Positions 1 through 9,512 of a stretch of DNA of 64,000 nt are shown here, piece after piece. The number at the start of each line of letters is the position of its first letter. Positions within the stretch are counted from its first letter, which is position 1. The DNA comes from Phaeobacter italicus (lineage in GTDB: Bacteria > Pseudomonadota > Alphaproteobacteria > Rhodobacterales > Rhodobacteraceae), in assembly GCF_001258055.1 (NCBI RefSeq), contig NZ_CVRM01000036.1, positions 85,760 to 149,759 of the forward strand, in the 5' to 3' direction. The notes below the pieces were generated by a model. The model did no database searches. It saw only the letters and a program-made list of their open reading frames with translations, and was not told where the DNA came from. The translations under genes were made by a program, and so were the position numbers.

Positions 1-733
<733 letters not shown>

Positions 734-836
734 TTAGGAAACTTTTCCCGCTTAGGCAATGATCTGTTTGTGTCAGAAATTTTGACGAAACTGTGAGTTG
801 GCAGTAAACGTTGGGAAATACAGGAGATTGTGAAGC

Positions 837-1448
837 ATGGAACCGGTCAGCCAAGAAGACGGAACCCCCGCATCAGAAGCGATTGAGGCGCCGGATGGTG
901 ATGCCCTGGGGAAAATGATTCGCGAATCTCGTAAGGAAAAGGGCCTGACGCTTGAGGAGGCGGCAAAAGCGGCGAACATCGGGCGTTCCACATTGTCGAA
1001 GATCGAGAACAACCAGACCCGGCCAAGTTTCGAGATCATTCGCCGCTTGATGCAGACGTTGGACCTTCAGACGCCGCAACTCTTTGTGCAATCGGCGAAA
1101 AGCGACATATCCGGTCGTCGCGACCACACCCGCAAAGGTGAAGGTGAGCATCAGGAAACGCCAACATATGATCATGAGCTGGTCTGCAATGAGCTGACGA
1201 GCAAGCGCATGCTGCCCTACATCAGTCAGATCAAGGCGCGTGATGTGTCAGAGTTCGACACTTGGATCCGCCACAGTGGGGAAGAGTTCATGTATGTCAT
1301 CAGTGGCGAGGTGACATTATATACAGAGCACTATCGCCCCCTTCCGATGAGGGAAGGCGATAGTGTCTATTATGACAGCGGAATGGGTCACTGTTGTGTG
1401 TCAACCGGTCCGGAAGATGCGCGGGTTTTGTGGGTATCCCTCGATTGA
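837..1448 (+). CDS. XRE-family regulator with C-terminal cupin domain
   Basis: This is a 203-residue two-domain transcription factor. Residues about 25-80 form a lambda-repressor-like helix-turn-helix (IRESRKEKGLTLEEAAKAAN and the following recognition helix), and residues about 125-200 form a small cupin barrel that in this family binds a metabolite (seen in MSGEEFMYVISGEV-like and GDSVYYDSGMGH-like strands). Relatives include PuuR-type regulators of amine, amino-acid and sugar catabolism. The ATG at 837 has an AGGAG about 10 bases upstream. The gene stands alone: lpd is divergent on the left and a membrane-protein gene is convergent on the right, with a good terminator right after the stop. 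The target is unknown. The PuuB-like flavoprotein at 2282 is a possible target, but that is guesswork. Confidence 0.85.
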   Translation: MEPVSQEDGTPASEAIEAPDGDALGKMIRESRKEKGLTLEEAAKAANIGRSTLSKIENNQTRPSFEIIRRLMQTLDLQTPQLFVQSAKSDISGRRDHTRKGEGEHQETPTYDHELVCNELTSKRMLPYISQIKARDVSEFDTWIRHSGEEFMYVISGEVTLYTEHYRPLPMREGDSVYYDSGMGHCCVSTGPEDARVLWVSLD

Positions 1449-1473
1449 TGAGGTTTCTTTTCGGAAATTGAAA

Positions 1474-1509
1474 CGGCAGCGCCATCACTGGTCGCTGCCG
1501 CTTTTGTTT
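1474..1509 (+). terminator. intrinsic terminator after the XRE-cupin gene
   Basis: Perfect 8-bp stem CGGCAGCG (1474-1481) and CGCTGCCG (1493-1500) with an 11-base loop is followed by a T-rich CTTTTGTTT. It lies between two convergent genes and probably serves the upstream + strand gene. Confidence 0.8.
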
Positions 1510-1529
1510 CCTATGGGGGAATTTTCGCG

Positions 1530-2018
1530 TCAGTCGCGTTCGATCATCCGCATGATCGCGACCATGACGATCCCGTAGAGAACATGCCCTACAAGGGCGA
1601 CCCACGTGATGCCGGTAAAGTTGAGGAAGAACGGCAGCCCGGCAATGGCAGTAATCCCACCGATGGCAAACACCCAAAGACCAAACCCATAGATGGCCGA
1701 AGGCAGGAACCAGTGCGTTTGGCCCATGACACGGGTCCAGATTGGTTCAAAGATATAAAGCCAGCCGACCGGGTAGCCGATCAGACCCACCAGATAGAAA
1801 TGCACGAAATAGCCGGCGAAATCACCATTTGGCAGACCGAAACTGCCAAGCAGGCTGCGGGCCAAACCGTGCGGCGAGAGATTGGCAAAGCCAAGCGCAG
1901 GGCTGATCATCTGCCCCCAAAGATCAAAGGCGTTGGTGGCAAAAAAGCCTGAGATGAACATCAGACCAACGGTCTGAACTGTCAAAGGAGGCAATCCTTT
2001 TGTCATGCGATCACTCAT
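1530..2018 (-). CDS. small integral membrane protein of unknown function
   Basis: The protein is 162 residues and I do not recognise the family. It shows about four hydrophobic membrane segments: near VQTVGLMFISGFFATNAFDL, the segment around YFVHFYLVGLIGYPVGWLYI, the segment around FGLWVFAIGGITAIAGLPFF, and a final helix around WVALVGHVLYGIVMVAIM. The start is set at 2018 because GAGG sits five bases upstream; the open frame extends further upstream but has no ribosome site there. There is no signal peptide apart from the first membrane helix and no catalytic motif I can name. It stands alone, convergent with the XRE-cupin gene. Confidence 0.65.
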   Translation of the reverse strand: MSDRMTKGLPPLTVQTVGLMFISGFFATNAFDLWGQMISPALGFANLSPHGLARSLLGSFGLPNGDFAGYFVHFYLVGLIGYPVGWLYIFEPIWTRVMGQTHWFLPSAIYGFGLWVFAIGGITAIAGLPFFLNFTGITWVALVGHVLYGIVMVAIMRMIERD

Positions 2019-2281
2019 ATTACCCTCGTGGTTTTTATTTTTTCTGAGACCATTAGGCCCGTCAACGCTGCGCGGTACAATCTCATGACAGCCTTCTCGC
2101 GTGATGGTGACGGTTTGGGTCAATTCTGTAACAAACGGCTCCGAATGCAGAGGAAATGTTTCAGTATTTGCATCTGGAGAAGGAGATTTGCGTTGGATTT
2201 GCGCCTAGAGCGGTGTCAGATCTCGACATTGCAGGCCGTAGAGGCAGCACAGTGTTGATGACAGGCAAAGGCCAGACGGGA

Positions 2282-3619
2282 ATGAAGCGGATCTATGAAC
2301 CACTCGCCTATTCGGATCGACCGATCCGAGATCGCTATTGGAACCGGTTTCTGCCAGTACCTGCCCCCGCTTACCCTGTTTTGCAGGGGGAGGCTGAGAC
2401 GGAGTTCGCAGTCGTTGGCGGCGGATACACGGGGTTGTCGGCTGCGCTGACTCTCGCTGAGGCGGGGGCCGAGGTCACACTTCTTGATGCTGCAACTCCC
2501 GGCTGGGGGGCCTCAGGGCGCAATGGAGGGCTGGTTTCAGTCGGGAGCGCCAAGCTGGCCGATGGGCAGATAGTGCGAAAGTTCGGCAGGGAAGATGCGC
2601 AGTGCTTCTTTGATGCCGAGCGCGCAGCGGTTGATCTGGTCGAAACCTACCTGGAGGTTCATGGAATTGACGCAGACAGGCATTCCAAGGGCTACACCTA
2701 TGTGGCGCATCGTCCCGATCGAGTGGCAGAGATCCGGGCATACGGAGAGAGTTATCAGCACCGCTATGGGCTGGATTATGAGTTCGTTCCAAAAGAAGAG
2801 ATGGCGGCCCATGGGCTGAACTCGCCAGACTACCACGGGGCAGTCCACTTGCCGCTCGGTTTTGCCCTCAATCCGATGAAATTCGTTCTTGGTCTTACCG
2901 CAGCAGCAGACAAGGCAGGAGTGACGTTTCATTCGCAGACGCCGGTGGTGCGGATCACGCATGATGGCGCGCAACATGTGCTGGAAACGCCGAATGGTCG
3001 GTTGCGGGCGCGAAACCTGATATTCGCGACCAATGGCTATTCTTCGGATGATCTGCCTGGCGCTTTTGCGCAGCGGTATCTGCCGGTTCAGTCCAACATC
3101 CTTGTCACGCGCCCGCTGAGCGAAGAGGAAATCCAAGACCAGGGATGGTGGAGCGAGCAGATGGTCTGCGACAGCCGGACGCTCCTGCATTATTTCCGAC
3201 TGCTGCCAGACCGGCGGCTCATGCTGGGCTTGCGCGGATCAGTCAAGGTTAGCGAACATGACATCGCTGCAACCAGGCGAAAGGCACGCGCCGATTTTGA
3301 CCGGATGTTTCCGAAATGGCGTCATGTTGAGACGGAGTACTTCTGGTCCGGCCTGATCTGCATGACGCGCAATCTTGTGCCCTTTGCAGGTGCGGTGCCG
3401 GGGATGGAGCGCACATGGGCCGCGCTGGGTTACCATGGCAGCGGCGTCACTATGGCCCCTTATGCGGGCAAGCTGATTGCTGAACAGGCGCTTGGTCGGA
3501 AGCGGCGGTATCACCCGGCTTTCATGCAGCGTCCGCTCCGCCCGTTTGAACTTGGCCCCCTCCGGCGCCTGTCCCTGCCTCTGGCATTTGCCTGGTACAA
3601 CATGAAGGATCGTTTCTAG
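2282..3619 (+). CDS. FAD-dependent amine oxidoreductase, DAO superfamily (PuuB-like)
   Basis: This 445-residue flavoprotein of the D-amino-acid-oxidase superfamily has an N-terminal dinucleotide fold with VVGGGYTGLSAALTLAEAGA at about residues 39-58. Next comes the GWGASGRNGG segment typical of gamma-glutamylputrescine and related amine oxidases, and a C-terminal FAD-contacting segment ending ALGYHGSGVTMAPYAG. Family members oxidise secondary or primary amines and release an aldehyde or imino acid plus hydrogen peroxide. I chose the ATG at 2282, preceded by GACGGGA, because family members start just before the aromatic stretch; upstream in-frame Met codons lack a ribosome site. The MocR-type gene starts 36 bases downstream and probably shares the transcript. 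The substrate is not determined. Confidence 0.82.
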   Translation: MKRIYEPLAYSDRPIRDRYWNRFLPVPAPAYPVLQGEAETEFAVVGGGYTGLSAALTLAEAGAEVTLLDAATPGWGASGRNGGLVSVGSAKLADGQIVRKFGREDAQCFFDAERAAVDLVETYLEVHGIDADRHSKGYTYVAHRPDRVAEIRAYGESYQHRYGLDYEFVPKEEMAAHGLNSPDYHGAVHLPLGFALNPMKFVLGLTAAADKAGVTFHSQTPVVRITHDGAQHVLETPNGRLRARNLIFATNGYSSDDLPGAFAQRYLPVQSNILVTRPLSEEEIQDQGWWSEQMVCDSRTLLHYFRLLPDRRLMLGLRGSVKVSEHDIAATRRKARADFDRMFPKWRHVETEYFWSGLICMTRNLVPFAGAVPGMERTWAALGYHGSGVTMAPYAGKLIAEQALGRKRRYHPAFMQRPLRPFELGPLRRLSLPLAFAWYNMKDRF

Positions 3620-3655
3620 GGGCAGTTGGTAGCAAGACGGTGATTGACTGGTCTT

Positions 3656-5122
3656 ATGGATTTGTCCAACTTTCCCGTTATGACTAAGGCCAAAACAGGG
3701 GCGTCCCTGCTATCATTGTCGCTGGATCGCGACGGGGGTGAAACGCTGCAAGCGCAGTTGCTGATGCAGCTGCGGCGATTGATCCTGCATGGCGGCCTGA
3801 CACCTGGCAGCAAATTACCGTCCAGCAGGACGCTGGCAGCAGAGCTGTCCGTTTCGCGCGTTACGGTTGCAGCCGTGATCGACCAGTTGATCAGCGAAGG
3901 ATATCTGGAAGGACGAGCGCGATCCGGGGTTTTTGTCGAGGCAGAGCTGCCCGATCTTGCCCCTCGTTCTGCGACGGATCCATTGGGTCCCGCAGAACTT
4001 GATGAGATCTCTCAGCCCGTACCGCCGCGTCCTTTTGATGTTTCTGCCCCAGACATGGCAGAGTTTCCATTTCGCCAATGGAGCCGACATCACGACGCGG
4101 TCTGGCGTTACCCTGATGTCGAACTGCTGCAGCGCCCGGACCCTTTTGGTTGGCATCCGCTGCGCCGGGCCATCGCTGAGCATCTGGCGCAATGGCGCGG
4201 CCTGCGTTGTGGGGCGGATCAGATCATCATCACATCGGGCCTGGGAGAGGCGATCAGCATACTGGCCGAAACGCTTTTTGCGCCCGGTGATGCCGTGATG
4301 ACCGAAAACCCGGGCTACGGTGCGATGAACCGCGCCCTGCGGAGGAACGGTTTGCAGGCTGTACCTGTTGTCGTTGACGATCAGGGCTTTGACATCCGGC
4401 GCGATCAGCACACAGTGTCAGAGGCCAAAGGTGTGATCGTGACGCCGTCCCGGCACTACCCACTTGGTGTGACGATGCCGCTGTCGCGGCGACTGGAGCT
4501 GATTGACTGGGCCAAGCAGAACGACGGCTATGTCATCGAGGATGATTTCGACAGCGAGTATCGCTATCAGGGCCAACCCTTGCCCGCGATGATGAACCTT
4601 AGCAACGATGATAGGGTTATCTATGTCGGCAGTTTCTCAAAGGTCGTGTTTTCGGCGCTGCGCCTGGGGTTTGTGGTGGTGCCAAGGTCGTTGATCGGAC
4701 GTTTCCGCGAGGGTGTCGGTGACGTTGATCCACAAGCATCTGTCATGGTCCAGCCGGTTATGGCGCGGTTCATGGAAAGCGGAGATTTCGCAACCCACAT
4801 CCGGCGGATGCGGCGCATGTATAGCAAGCGTCACAGCGCGCTTGTCACCGCGTTAGAGCGGTATGCAGGGGATCTTCTGGAGGTGGACAACATCCCGTCG
4901 GGTATGCATCTGGTCGTGCGGCCATCGCTTGAATTGGCCAGCAGGCTGTCAGATGACGAGATTTCCAAGCGGGCGAGAAAGCGGGGTGTCAACCTCATGC
5001 CGCTTTCAGGGTTTTTCGAAGGTCCAGAGACTGCGCGAGGTCTTGTGTTGGGGTTCGCAGGATTTGATGAACGCGCGCTGGAGGACGCAGCGCGCGTTCT
5101 TGCAGATTGTCTGCGTGCCTAG
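3656..5122 (+). CDS. MocR/PdxR-type GntR regulator with aminotransferase domain
   Basis: A GntR winged helix occupies residues about 15-90 (LQAQLLMQLRRLILHGGLTP, then SRTLAAELSVSRVTVAAVID). It is followed by a class I aminotransferase fold that binds PLP as effector. The Schiff-base lysine is in YVGSFSKVVFSALRLG (Lys329 from this start), and a DDFDSEYRY element precedes it. MocR proteins regulate genes for PLP, GABA, taurine or amine metabolism. The flavoprotein just upstream suggests an amine-related regulon, by inference. Start choice is uncertain: a TTG at 3644 has GACGG upstream, ATG at 3656 is used here, and another ATG lies at 3680. It is convergent with the aldehyde dehydrogenase, with only nine bases between stops. 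Confidence 0.85.
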   Translation: MDLSNFPVMTKAKTGASLLSLSLDRDGGETLQAQLLMQLRRLILHGGLTPGSKLPSSRTLAAELSVSRVTVAAVIDQLISEGYLEGRARSGVFVEAELPDLAPRSATDPLGPAELDEISQPVPPRPFDVSAPDMAEFPFRQWSRHHDAVWRYPDVELLQRPDPFGWHPLRRAIAEHLAQWRGLRCGADQIIITSGLGEAISILAETLFAPGDAVMTENPGYGAMNRALRRNGLQAVPVVVDDQGFDIRRDQHTVSEAKGVIVTPSRHYPLGVTMPLSRRLELIDWAKQNDGYVIEDDFDSEYRYQGQPLPAMMNLSNDDRVIYVGSFSKVVFSALRLGFVVVPRSLIGRFREGVGDVDPQASVMVQPVMARFMESGDFATHIRRMRRMYSKRHSALVTALERYAGDLLEVDNIPSGMHLVVRPSLELASRLSDDEISKRARKRGVNLMPLSGFFEGPETARGLVLGFAGFDERALEDAARVLADCLRA

Positions 5123-5131
5123 CCAAGTGGA

Positions 5132-6616
5132 TCAGACTGCGACCGTGATCGCCTTCGACCGCAGATAGGCATCCAGCCCTTCGATCCCTTTTTCCCGACC
5201 AAAGCCGGATTTTCGGTTGCCCCCAAATGGCAATTCGATCCCACCGGCCCAATAGTCGTTCACTGTGACTTGGCCGGCATCTACCCGTCGTGCCATGCGC
5301 AAGGCTGTTGAAATATCACGCGTATAAATTCCCGCGGCGAGCGCGAACTCCGTTCCATTTGCAAGCGTCAGCGCCTCGTCTTCGTCGTCAAAGACCTGGA
5401 TGGTCAGCACGGGGCCGAAGATTTCTTTCAGCACAGCGTCGTTGTCTGCTGCGACATCATCCAAAATTGTCGGAGTATAAAACCAGCCAAGCCCGGTCTC
5501 GGGATCGGTCAGGCTGTGTCCGCCACAGACAATATCGACTCCACAGGACCGGGCCCGCTCTACGTGTCCATCTATCTGAGCCAGGTGACGATCCGAGTTT
5601 ACTGCGCCCATGTCTGGATTGCGCAGCCCGTGGCCGATGGTCATGCCTTGTGCCCTGGCGATCAGTCGGTCGCGGACCTCGGCGTGGATGTCGCGGTGAA
5701 TGACCAGTCGAGAGCCGGCAGAGCAGATTTGCCCGGCATTCGAGAAAATTGCCCAGAACGCTCCTTCGACAACAGCATCGATATCTGCATCCGCAAAAGC
5801 GATCAGCGGCGATTTCCCGCCCAGCTCCAGAGTGAGCCCTGTCACATTCGGCGCCACCTGCTGCATGACGCCGACGCCTGTGGCAACTGACCCGGTAAAG
5901 GTCACGTGCCGAACGCGGGGGTCTTGCACCAGTGGCGCTCCGGCTTCTGGGCCAGTGCCTGTGACGACGTTCACCACATCAGGCGGAAGGCCGGCGCGGA
6001 CCAGAAGCTCAGCAATCATCAAGGCCGTGAAGGGCGTTGTCTCAGCTGGCTTCACTACTGCGGAACACCCTGCAGCAAGAGCCGGGGCAATCCCTCGAAC
6101 CAGCGTCGAAGTGGGGTAGTTCCAAGGAATGATATGCGCGGTCACGCCAACAGGTTCCCTGACCGTAAAGGCCGCGTTGTCATTGCCAAGATTCACGCTG
6201 CGCCCGTCCAGTTTGTCACTTGCCCCTGCGTAGTATTCCAGCAATCTGGCCGAACCCGCGATATCACCAGAAGCCTCGGCCAGGGTTTTGCCGCTGTCGA
6301 TGCTTTCGAGCAGAGCCAGTTGATGGCTCTGCGCGCGCATCAGGCGGGCAGCTTCGTTCAGAACGGCGCAGCGTTTGGCCGGGGGAGTGCTGCGCCAGAC
6401 CTCGAAGCCGACGCAGGCGCTGGTGATCGCATGATCGATGTCTTGGTCGTTGCCACGGGCAAATTCGGAAAATGCCGTGGCAGTACCGGGGTCATGGCTC
6501 AGCATTGTTTTGCCATTGGCGGGGGGCACTGACTGGCCGCCAATGAAATGGCTGGTCGGCAGGTCCGCAATGCGACCGGTGTTCATGTAGTCAGAGATCA
6601 GCTGGTCTTGTGTCAT
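5132..6616 (-). CDS. NAD(P)-dependent aldehyde dehydrogenase
   Basis: The protein is 494 residues, the normal length for the ALDH superfamily. General base Glu264 is in LTLELGGKSP and nucleophile Cys298 in SNAGQICSAGSRL; the coenzyme loop FTGSVATG is at about 240-247 and the PWNYP motif at about 164-168. The start at 6616 overlaps the stop of the upstream enolase-superfamily gene by four bases (ATGA), which shows translational coupling. It is the last gene of a GMC oxidoreductase, enolase-superfamily enzyme and ALDH operon, so it most likely oxidises an aldehyde made by the GMC alcohol dehydrogenase. It resembles betaine aldehyde dehydrogenases, but the substrate cannot be read from sequence. 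Confidence 0.88.
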   Translation of the reverse strand: MTQDQLISDYMNTGRIADLPTSHFIGGQSVPPANGKTMLSHDPGTATAFSEFARGNDQDIDHAITSACVGFEVWRSTPPAKRCAVLNEAARLMRAQSHQLALLESIDSGKTLAEASGDIAGSARLLEYYAGASDKLDGRSVNLGNDNAAFTVREPVGVTAHIIPWNYPTSTLVRGIAPALAAGCSAVVKPAETTPFTALMIAELLVRAGLPPDVVNVVTGTGPEAGAPLVQDPRVRHVTFTGSVATGVGVMQQVAPNVTGLTLELGGKSPLIAFADADIDAVVEGAFWAIFSNAGQICSAGSRLVIHRDIHAEVRDRLIARAQGMTIGHGLRNPDMGAVNSDRHLAQIDGHVERARSCGVDIVCGGHSLTDPETGLGWFYTPTILDDVAADNDAVLKEIFGPVLTIQVFDDEDEALTLANGTEFALAAGIYTRDISTALRMARRVDAGQVTVNDYWAGGIELPFGGNRKSGFGREKGIEGLDAYLRSKAITVAV

Positions 6617-7788
6617 CGTGATGTTTCGCTGCATTTGTAGGACGACTGGGCGAGCCATTCGGGGCAAACTTCAACGCCCCAACCGGGCGCGTCTGTGACA
6701 TGGGCCTGCCCGTCCTGAATGGTGTAGGGGGTGTTCACAAACAGATCCCGTTGCCAGGGGTAGTAGTCATCGCCCTCGATCGAGAATTCGAGATACCGCC
6801 CAGCATTCGGAATGGCCCGCAGCATGTGCATGGTGAAAAGGGTCACAAGGGAGAGATTGGCGCAATGCGGGGTGCAGGGCAGGCCAGCCTCCGCCCCCAT
6901 ATGGGCGACCTCCATGCTGCGGCCGATCCCGCCGAGGTATAGAATGTCTGGCTGAAGGATATCGACAGCGCGCGTATCGATCATGCGGCGCCATTGCTGC
7001 ATGTCCCAATCCTGCTCTCCGCCGGCGACGTCCATCGTCAGGGACTTCGTAACCTTGGCGGTTTCATCGAGCAGCCAGAAGGGGCAGGGTTCCTCGAAGT
7101 GTTCATAGCCATGGTCCTGCAACATGTGCCCCACATCAATGGCGCGGGTAGCTGAAAAACCGGAATTTCCGTCCACAAGCAGCGCGACATCTGCGCCCAA
7201 TTCCTGTCGGATGACCGGGATGATTTCTTCTGTTCGTCCCGGCCATTCGTCGCGATCCTGACCGCATTCTGCGCCGACGCGCACCTTGAAGGCATCAAAT
7301 CCGAATTGGTCGCGCAATGCCTTGAGCCGGTCCGCCTCGTCAGTTGGTGAAATGTCCCGCCGCATGGAAGAGGCATAGGCCCGCACTGGCCCTGCCGATC
7401 CCCCAAGAAGCGCAGCAACAGGTTTCTGCGCGTCTCTGCCACGCCAGTCCCAAACGGCCGTGTCGAGACCAGCCATCGCGCGGCGGAGATACGTGCCGGG
7501 GTACTTGTGTTCGCGCAGGGGGATTTCGCTGATCACCTGCTCCATCGCATCCATCCCCCGGCCGAGCGCCCAAGGGGCGACCTGTCGGTGGAGGATTTCG
7601 CAGGTCAGATCGCTGTTATAGGTCGACACCTGACCCCAGCCTTGCTGTCCGTCTTCGCTGGTGACCCGTACAAATCCAACAAGGGGCGTACAGAAGGTTT
7701 CAATTTTCGCGATGCGTGGGCCTGTGTCGTCCTGTCCTTGGCCATTGCTCAAGGGGACGGCGCCAGAGGCAGAGTAGGGTGTGCTCAT
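6613..7788 (-). CDS. mandelate racemase/muconate lactonizing enzyme family protein
   Basis: This is a 391-residue enolase-superfamily enzyme. Metal ligands Asp206 (LLVDGNSG), Glu232/233 (FEEPCP) and Glu258 (AGGEQD) have the 26-residue spacing of mandelate racemase. The His308 (CTPHCANLS) and Asp281 (LQPDILYLGG) dyad and Glu334 (LEFSIEG) are also in place. The second-strand base motif is Lys168-Val-Arg170 (FKVRVG) rather than KxK. The family abstracts a proton alpha to a carboxylate to racemise, dehydrate or cycloisomerise acids. The gene overlaps both operon neighbours by four bases, so it acts in the same pathway as an alcohol oxidase/dehydrogenase and an ALDH. Sugar-acid dehydratase and betaine epimerase are both possible; I cannot choose. 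Confidence 0.85.
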   Translation of the reverse strand: MSTPYSASGAVPLSNGQGQDDTGPRIAKIETFCTPLVGFVRVTSEDGQQGWGQVSTYNSDLTCEILHRQVAPWALGRGMDAMEQVISEIPLREHKYPGTYLRRAMAGLDTAVWDWRGRDAQKPVAALLGGSAGPVRAYASSMRRDISPTDEADRLKALRDQFGFDAFKVRVGAECGQDRDEWPGRTEEIIPVIRQELGADVALLVDGNSGFSATRAIDVGHMLQDHGYEHFEEPCPFWLLDETAKVTKSLTMDVAGGEQDWDMQQWRRMIDTRAVDILQPDILYLGGIGRSMEVAHMGAEAGLPCTPHCANLSLVTLFTMHMLRAIPNAGRYLEFSIEGDDYYPWQRDLFVNTPYTIQDGQAHVTDAPGWGVEVCPEWLAQSSYKCSETSR

Positions 7789-9395
7789 GTGGACTCCAAA
7801 ATGAGATCAGCGGCCCGATGGGCCAGCATCATGGTGGGGGCATTTGTGTTGCCTGACGTGATGTTGGGAAAAACAGAGGCGTCAATAACCCGTAGCCCGT
7901 CGATGCCATGCACACGCAGCTGCGGGCAGACGACAGCCGTCTTGGGATCGGCACCCATTCGGCAGGTGCCGACGGGGTGGAAGACAGTTCCGCAACGCTC
8001 TCTGAAGTCTGCGAGGATTTCGTCCGCAGAAAGTCTCCGGATGTCAGGCTCCATCGGGGTCTCGATCAGACGTTGCAATGCTTCGGTCCGTGCGAGGCGT
8101 TGACACAGCATTCCCCCTGCCACCACCTGCGCCTGGTCCTCTTCAGTCGCGAGCGAATTAGGTTGGATCAACGGGGCATCATGCGGATCTGCGCTGCGGA
8201 TATCGATGCGGCCCCTACTGGTGGGGCGAGAGGGCTGGAAGCCAAGAATGAAGCCCGCAAATGGATCTGGCTGGATCACCTCGCGCTTGCCATCGGGTGT
8301 TGTCGTGTATGTCACCGGATTGAAGTACAGTTGCTGATCCGGAGCAGGTAAATCCGCAGCTGAGCGGAAATAACCCCCGCATTGGTTCACCGACAGAGCC
8401 AGAGGTCCGCGCCGAGCCAAAGCATATTGAGCAGCTGCCCGCAGCTTGCCGTGAAAAGGGCGAAGTGCGTTGTTCAGCGTGGGTTCCGTTGCTTTGAAGT
8501 AGTAGTTGATCCCCAGGTGGTCTTGAAGATTGCCACCAACCTCGGGCGCGTCGAGGACCGGATCAATTCCATGTTGTTTCAACAGCGCAAGCGGGCCGAT
8601 GCCGGACAGCTGCAGCAGTCGCGGTGAAGTGACTGCGCCGGCTGACAGGATGATCTCCCGACCGGCTGACAAAAGCCGCGGCTTGCCTTTCACCTTGGCC
8701 TTTACAGAGACCGCCCTGCGGCCATCAAAGTGGATACGTTCCACAAAGGCATCGGTCATCAGAGTGAGGTTGGGTCGGCGCAACGCAGGGGACAGACAAG
8801 CCCGAGCCGAGTGCATTCTGCGGCCCCCGCTTGTGTTGATCCGGTAAACGGCAGCGCCTTCACCGCCTGGTGCGTTGATATTGTCCGTTTGTGGCAGCCC
8901 AAGCTCTTTCGCCGCGGCAAAAAAGTGGCGATTGGATACGTGGATCTGGTCTGAGACATCTTGCACATGGATCGGTCCCGCGCCGATCTTGGACCCATCC
9001 GGCGCGACCTGTGTTTCCAATGCGCTGTATGCCGCTTCGACCGTTCGCCAGCCCCAGCCGACGGCGCCGTTGGCTTCCCAATCGTCAAAGTCCGATGGCA
9101 GGCCGCGGGCGTAGACCAGCGCATTGATGGCCCCCGATCCGCCGACACCTTTGCCCCGTGGCCAGTACCCGCTGCGCCCTGCAAGAGTGCTTTCTGTTTC
9201 TGTATGGTATTTCCAGTTTACAGACCCATTGTAGAAGGTCTTGCCATAGCCAAGCGGCAAGGAGATCCAGGGAGACCGGCCCCTGCCGCCGGCTTCCAGC
9301 AAAAGCACGCGATGGCGTCCTGATCGTGTCAGGCGTTCGGCCAAGACGCAGCCGGCGGAGCCCGCTCCGACAATAATGAAATCATAGTCCGCCAT
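7785..9395 (-). CDS. GMC-family (choline-dehydrogenase-like) oxidoreductase
   Basis: This 536-residue glucose-methanol-choline flavoprotein has the FAD fold DFIIVGAGSAGCVLAERL at about residues 4-21 and the GMC signature GKGVGGSGAINALVYARG near residue 90. The active-site pair is His473 (FHPVGTCRMG) and Asn516 (SGNTNAPTMM). Family members oxidise an alcohol to an aldehyde and pass electrons to quinone or oxygen. The start is placed at Met-Ala-Asp-Tyr (9395) because the FAD loop follows at once; an upstream in-frame ATG at 9422 would add nine unlikely residues. It is the first gene of the operon, divergent from the LysR gene. It is not assigned as betA because betaine genes lie elsewhere and the downstream enolase-superfamily gene points to another alcohol. 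Confidence 0.86.
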   Translation of the reverse strand: MADYDFIIVGAGSAGCVLAERLTRSGRHRVLLLEAGGRGRSPWISLPLGYGKTFYNGSVNWKYHTETESTLAGRSGYWPRGKGVGGSGAINALVYARGLPSDFDDWEANGAVGWGWRTVEAAYSALETQVAPDGSKIGAGPIHVQDVSDQIHVSNRHFFAAAKELGLPQTDNINAPGGEGAAVYRINTSGGRRMHSARACLSPALRRPNLTLMTDAFVERIHFDGRRAVSVKAKVKGKPRLLSAGREIILSAGAVTSPRLLQLSGIGPLALLKQHGIDPVLDAPEVGGNLQDHLGINYYFKATEPTLNNALRPFHGKLRAAAQYALARRGPLALSVNQCGGYFRSAADLPAPDQQLYFNPVTYTTTPDGKREVIQPDPFAGFILGFQPSRPTSRGRIDIRSADPHDAPLIQPNSLATEEDQAQVVAGGMLCQRLARTEALQRLIETPMEPDIRRLSADEILADFRERCGTVFHPVGTCRMGADPKTAVVCPQLRVHGIDGLRVIDASVFPNITSGNTNAPTMMLAHRAADLILEST

Positions 9396-9512
9396 GTGGC
9401 ATCCGCTCGCGATTGTTGTCATGCGAGCGTTACAGAGCGGGGTCTCTTTTCCAAAACGAAAAAAAATTTGTCATGACCTTGAAAAAATTCGCCCAACTGT
9501 CAGGCTCTGGGG

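Noticed and set aside
7785..9395. Naming the GMC enzyme betA (choline dehydrogenase)
   Set aside because: The GMC family is broad, the gene is coupled to an enolase-superfamily enzyme, and betCI lies 38 kb away with its own control.
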